The position numbers were made by a program, and so were the translations under genes. The notes under the pieces are model-generated. The model saw only the letters and a program-made list of their open reading frames with translations. It was not told the DNA's origin and made no database searches. This document shows positions 58,959 to 64,000 of a DNA stretch of 64,000 bases, piece by piece. Every line of letters begins with the position of its first letter. The first letter of the stretch is position 1. The stretch is from Manihot esculenta (Eukaryota; Streptophyta; Magnoliopsida; Malpighiales; Euphorbiaceae). The stretch spans positions 6,820,001 to 6,884,000 of the forward strand of contig NC_035170.2 of NCBI RefSeq assembly GCF_001659605.2, read 5' to 3'.

Positions 58959-61900
58959 TCATGAGTTTAGTTTCAATTTGGTTCTCCACATCTCTCCAAT
59001 GACCTTCTTAGGTGTTGGATCATCCGGACCTCTGTCTCGTTGCCCAGATGTAAAATACAACCATCCGTTCCACAGTCCAACCAGTGTGGTTTTCACACGA
59101 TACGGAAGTTTTCCGATGACTGACCATTTCTGCAAACATTAATTTATCATCCATGCGTCCAAAATTCTAATACCAATCTAAGAAGAAACAGAAACAAATG
59201 TGGCATGGCCAAATTATGTGTTAAAAAACAAAGGAGCAAAAGTGCGAGTTCATGCATAACTATGCATTTAGATAGCCGATTGAAAGACCAAAAGCTCTAG
59301 TAGGAAACTAGCCAACTTGGATATTTGATTAGATTCCATAATATACTGTTTCTGCAATGAAGTAATCAGTAATGGGTTTATTTGATTTTATTTATTCTTA
59401 TTACAACAGACAATATGAGTGGCAACTAGTAAAATAACGGCAGAGGGAGATGAGGAGGATAAGTGAGGAAATGAGAGGGGTCTGGGTATTTTTATCCAAA
59501 AGTTCTGTGGAATTCCATCTATTCTGACCGAATTTGGTTTACTAATTTTGAGTTCTGCATAATTGAATTGTATTGTTGTTGTTATTGTTTTTTCTTTTTG
59601 GTTCCAAACACAAATTTGGAATCTGAAATGAATTATAATTCTGCGGGCATCATACATCACCACTATGAGCGGATGAAGGAAGGAATTTCTTACCAGTGTA
59701 ACTAGGTTAAACTGGAAGACTTCACCAACTAGGACCATCCTTTTCGTTATGGGGTGCTTATCTGTGGTGCCTCCAACAATAACAAGTGAATTATTAACAA
59801 TCACCCAAGCAAATTCAATGTGAGAATCAGGCTTTGGCATAGGAGGTAAGGCTTTCCACTTCATGTCATCATCCAGCATGTAAACATTGTCAAATACTAC
59901 CTGAAATCATATGAATCGTGGGCATAAATTTTCAGATATATTAAAAAGGGAGCAAGGGTAACAAATTACAGAGTTGATAAAAATGCAACACCATTTTGTG
60001 ACTAAATTAGGAAGCAATGAATTGAGAGGACTTCAGAAAAACAGTATCCAAATTCGTTAATTTGATATAGTAAAAACCAGGTAGCTTATGGATTTAGGAA
60101 CACTGCTGAACCGCGAGAAATTTCTACTATGATGTGTTAATTTTAAACAACATTTCTCACACTTTTTCTTTGGTCTCTTGCAAAGCGAGGGATATTACAC
60201 ATACCCTTATAGATAAACCAAGAAAATCCTGAAATAGCTTGCCTACAAAGAAGCCAATTACAGTCTGGACAAATTGTAAGGCAAAAGAGAACTAGTTTTG
60301 TAGATGTACACAACCTAGCCAAAAGAACTAGTCAATTTACCTCATTCCTTCGGGAGCACTTGAAAATAGGTGATCCAGGTTTTGCCATAAAATCTCCTTC
60401 TTGACCACCAATGATATAAAGCCGATCATCAAACACAACACAAGCCCTACATAAAAATATTATTGCACAAAAGAATTAAAATTTGGATATCATTTGCCAA
60501 ACAGGAAAGGAAACATTCACATGAAAACAAAGTGGTAGATTATCATGGAAGATATGCATATTACTAGGAGTAGACTCACTTCTTGAGAACATTGTTGACA
60601 TTACACATATATTTATTTTTTAATACCTTTAGTGCTCTTTCAATCACCAAAGAAAATATTGTTGATCTATGGAGACATAAATAAAGAACACATGAAGTAA
60701 AGAGAGAGAAGGTCATATAACAAACGCTAACAGATAAGTATAGATACAAATTGTTTTCTTCTGAATCAGATATATAATTAATAGCTTACCATTGATATTC
60801 ATTACACTAAAAAAGAAAAAGTAATATTTGACAACCAATAAAAAGGTAATATTTGATGTCAGAAGAATGGACAGCACCCTTAGCTCATGGGTTGCAGCAA
60901 AAAGAAAGATATAATCTATTACAGCAACTTTTGAAAGTAAAGCAACCTTGAAGATATCCAATTAAGCCACTCGTTGCTAAAGAGAAGTAAAAGGAACACA
61001 AGGCATGAGAAAGAGAATATAGATTGAAATACTACAACATGTCCCAAATATATTTCAACCAGAGACATTTGAACTTATTAGATTTAAGTACGCAATTATC
61101 CAAAGTTCTAAGTCACCAATAATGCAACTATTTCACATGACAACTAAATGCTTAAGGTTGAGAGACACATTCACATGCATAGAGAATTTGAAATTAAATG
61201 TTCTTTAGCACGTCAGTAACCCGTTAATCAAGTGTATATGGTTGGAACAAGGAGTTAGGAAATTCACAGCAACTTGCCCTTAGCCTTTGTGCATTAAAAA
61301 AAGGTGTAGTTTTGAAGTTTGGCAAAAAAATTTTCCACAAAAAGCTAAAAGCAAACCTTAAATTATCTCCTTGCTTCATTGGCAAGGTTCAAAATGATGA
61401 CTTTGACAAAACAATGGCAATAATGAATTGTAGGTTTTGAAAATACTTGCTTAGTGAACAGTTGCTTCAAATCATAAGGCGCTGTTGAAATTTAGAATAA
61501 TATAAATGGAGAAAATAATAAAAGGAGGAATTGTGTGGTTTAGCTATGGAGAGCCTACATCCACACACACACAAAAAAAAAAGCCCAAAAGATTACATTT
61601 CATTCACTTGTTTCATTTACATAATACACAAGAGTCAAGAGTCAATATTTATAATGATATATACAAGAAATCTATGAAATCCTATTAATCACTCCTTAAT
61701 ACACGCAGCATTAATCAAGCTAATGATTTTGCTAATCAAAACATGATTTCCACAATGATATATATCCCTTGAATTAAGGGAAATCCCTATCAATTTCAAC
61801 ATGCATAACTACTAACATTTATTAATGCAACAAAAAGAAATACTTGGATTCTTTTCATGTAGGATGTTCCACAAACCTATGAGGACCTCCACGAGGTATT

Positions 61901-62047
61901 GGTATCTCTGTCCTCCACTCATTTTCTAATGCTTTGCCATCTTTTACAGCAAGACTCCAATGCTCAAATGCTGGAGTGTGCCGATTTTCCTTGCTGCCAC
62001 CCATCACGTGGAGTCTACCTCTCCAAAGCTGAGTAGCAGGTGCATAC
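58959..62047 (-). CDS. Kelch-repeat (galactose oxidase-like) protein, 3' part (4 exons)
   Basis: C-terminal 217 residues of a kelch beta-propeller protein. The exons, in gene order, are 62047-61877, 60446-60341, 59900-59694 and 59129-58959, with GT-AG borders, consistent phases and stop TGA at 58961-58959. The text shows kelch blades: YAPATQLWRGRLHVMGGSKE, IPIPRGGPHRACVVFDDRLY followed by IIGGQEGDF, KWKALPPMPKPDSHIEFAWV, VIVGGTTDKHPITKR, and GWLYFTSGQRDRGPDDPTPK. The blocks match the Arabidopsis family of At3g27220, where I know of no assigned biochemical activity. The preceding exon (which should end near LPVPR) is not in the window, so the upstream intron exceeds 1.95 kb. The 163-aa frame around 59388-59879 is exon 3 running into its intron. 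Confidence 0.92.
60447..61876 (-). other. Intron of the kelch gene (1,430 bp)
   Basis: AT-rich intron between the first two visible kelch exons. The 82-aa frame at 60713-60961 has no domain and is disregarded. Confidence 0.75.
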
Positions 62048-64000
62048 CTGAAAATAATCATATTAAGAACTTCATGAACAACAATTGGTGAAATCAGGAG
62101 GCAAGAACTAATTTAGTTAAGATATTTAGGGAGGGCAATGGAAGTCCAATAACATTAAGTAAGTTCAGTGTAAAATAAGCAACCACTATTAGGAAACTTC
62201 CCTTCCATGCCTTTTTATCAACTCTCCATAAAGGCAAATTTAATCGTTTAAGAAATAAACCAACAAAAGCTTCATTCATAAACAGGGTAGCAACAACTTA
62301 TGACAGTGGCCAAGACACAACAGTAACAATACATCAAGGAAATTGCTCTCCATTTTCCTTCCACAAAGTGGTTGATAAATGCTGCTCATTTCGACAATGA
62401 CATGATATGACAAAAGAATTACTTTACAAAACAGAATCTAGTAAAGTGAAGAGAAAGCGACCTCAAGTTGAGGGATTTGTACCACAATAAGAAAAGAAAT
62501 AAACTCCTAAAATGCAAATTCCCTCAAACTTCACCACGGAGGAAGCAAGTTAGTAAATTTTATTTCAACTCATCATCAGCAACAAGCACCAATTATGCCA
62601 CATCTAGAACATTAAAAGATGAAAAACTACCAGTCCCTAGAAGCATAGTGTAACCATGGTTGGGATAGGAAGTACTCAACTAATAATATATCACAATGGT
62701 AATGCCTATCTATATTTTTTGCAACAAACAATAGTTAGAATTTCATCTTGTTTCCTAAAGAGTATATCAGAGAATTCCCCTAAAATAACTATGACAAATT
62801 CTTCAAAGTGATTTTTTACAGCTTGACGTAGCGAGTGATTTGTTCAAAGAATAATATGCCAAGGACAATCTGATCAAGGAAAAAAGAACAAATATATTTT
62901 TTGTCTCTAGTATGTTCAATAATATCTTTTAGAACTTTAAATCATGGTTTTAGATAAAATAACAGCCATTAGTTATAGGTTTTTGGGCCTTCCATTACAA
63001 TGGCACCCGTTATTTAAAGGCAAAGGAAAAATTATTCTCATAATGACTATTATGCCCATTACTGGGTGCACAGGAATATATCTCCTTTGAATTTAATCTA
63101 ACCATGTAAACAATATATCAAAGGAAGCTGAATCTTTAATTACACTTGAAGAATAATACATCATAAATCAAGGAAGCTCTAAGAAGGATAAGCAAGGTCA
63201 AGCATGTTGTATAACATAACCTTATTGAATGAAAGCTGAAAGATAAAATTCCATAAACTATAAAATACATGGGTTTTATATGGTTTTAATGGGAATAAAA
63301 TTACAAATCCTAAATTAAATAGGAATACATCTCTATCTATTGGTTCAAGAAGGTATTCTAAGCAAAATAGGAAACTTGAACAACAAATGAAAATCAATAA
63401 AAATCCAAATCTGAAGTGCAAAATCAACACGGCCTGTGTTCGACAAAACAGCTAGGCCATGTAGTCCAATGGAGCAACAGGCAGAGGCTGAATTACACTT
63501 GCGTGTGGAATCACATGAGTACATCATGTGATTCTCTGGAATTCTGGGTCTCTTCAAAAAGGCTGGTCTGCGTGCTTCTCTAGATTCTATATTGCCCATT
63601 GCCCTCTTCATAGGATTAGACACAGCTAGGCCAAGTAGAACCTCCTTGAGGCAAAGCTTAACCATTTAGTTGCTATAACGTCATTTGATGACTCATCGAG
63701 TAATCTGAATGAAGAAAAACTATTCCATTGAATTCTTCATTTCAGTCTTATTTTTCTATTGATTTGATGCAAGTTCCTAATCTCTACCAGTTTAACAAAA
63801 GGCGAGGACAAGCAAGAATTTAGGTGGGGAATTAGGGTGTATACCATATTGAAGAATGGAATTATGAAGTGAATAACAAAAAGGATTATGGGTTGTGAAC
63901 AGTCAAATAAAAGGTATAGGATTCACATCCAAGGTTTCATAAGCATCACAAATTCAAACACTGGAACACATTATTGCTAAAATTTGTCATTGATCAGAAA
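62048..64000 (-). other. Upstream intron of the kelch gene, to the window edge
   Basis: The acceptor AG lies at 62048-62049 on the minus strand; no upstream exon was found before position 64000. A less AT-rich part at about 63400-63680 contains a 106-aa minus-strand frame with no recognisable motif. It could be a piece of an unnamed repeat. Confidence 0.6.

Noticed and set aside
1..64000. tRNA, rRNA, CRISPR array or bacterial-type operon
   Set aside because: I found no GGTTCRA-bearing cloverleaf I could fold, no rRNA-like stretch and no regularly spaced short repeats with unique spacers. The tandem arrays seen are 34-396 bp units of transposon or local origin.

Overview
This is a stretch of AT-rich plant nuclear DNA, almost certainly from a eudicot. 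The evidence is spliced genes with plant-type GT-AG introns, an intronless plant P-class PPR gene, plant GABA-transporter and myotubularin genes, and layers of Ty3/gypsy elements with plant-type primer sites. The repeat content is compatible with a Malpighiales/Euphorbiaceae genome, but the species is a guess.

Four host genes are visible. (1) Positions 1951-22590, minus strand: the 5' half of a myotubularin-like phosphoinositide 3-phosphatase gene, 13 exons coding 445 residues, leaving the window exactly at the catalytic cysteine. Its introns (up to 6 kb) hold several MITE-like DNA transposons. (2) 46293-47864, plus: an intronless mitochondrial-type PPR protein of 523 aa. (3) 49238-51860, minus: a complete seven-exon GABA transporter (GAT1-like, 457 aa). 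(4) 58959-62047, minus: the last four exons of a kelch-repeat protein whose 5' part lies beyond the right edge.

Between genes 1 and 2 lies a nest of transposable elements (about 23.1-44.4 kb). The oldest layer is a decayed Tat-lineage Ty3/gypsy element on the plus strand: LTR/leader, gag, RNase H, integrase, a 71-bp repeat zone and an antisense extra ORF. Its gag is split by a long solo LTR (24188-26080), its integrase by a 433-bp hAT-type MITE (27947-28379), and its antisense ORF by a complete, young chromovirus (Tekay/Del-like; 30083-39593). That chromovirus has one open gag-pol frame, two ~2.1-kb LTRs, a GGCAG target duplication, a tRNA-Met-type primer site and a polypurine tract. A further 451-bp solo LTR with a TCACT duplication sits at 43994-44444.

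A second, unrelated-by-position Tat-like integrase relic lies at 53690-54890. It is followed by ~180-bp tandem repeats and a decayed repeat tract (55900-57730). A related tract occurs in reverse orientation at 41345-42840, so the PPR and GAT1 genes lie between inverted copies of the same repeat family. I found no operon-like system, CRISPR array, rRNA or convincing tRNA gene. The novelty here is genome-structural (nested insertions, an antisense ORF, a palindrome-rich LTR) rather than a new biochemical system.
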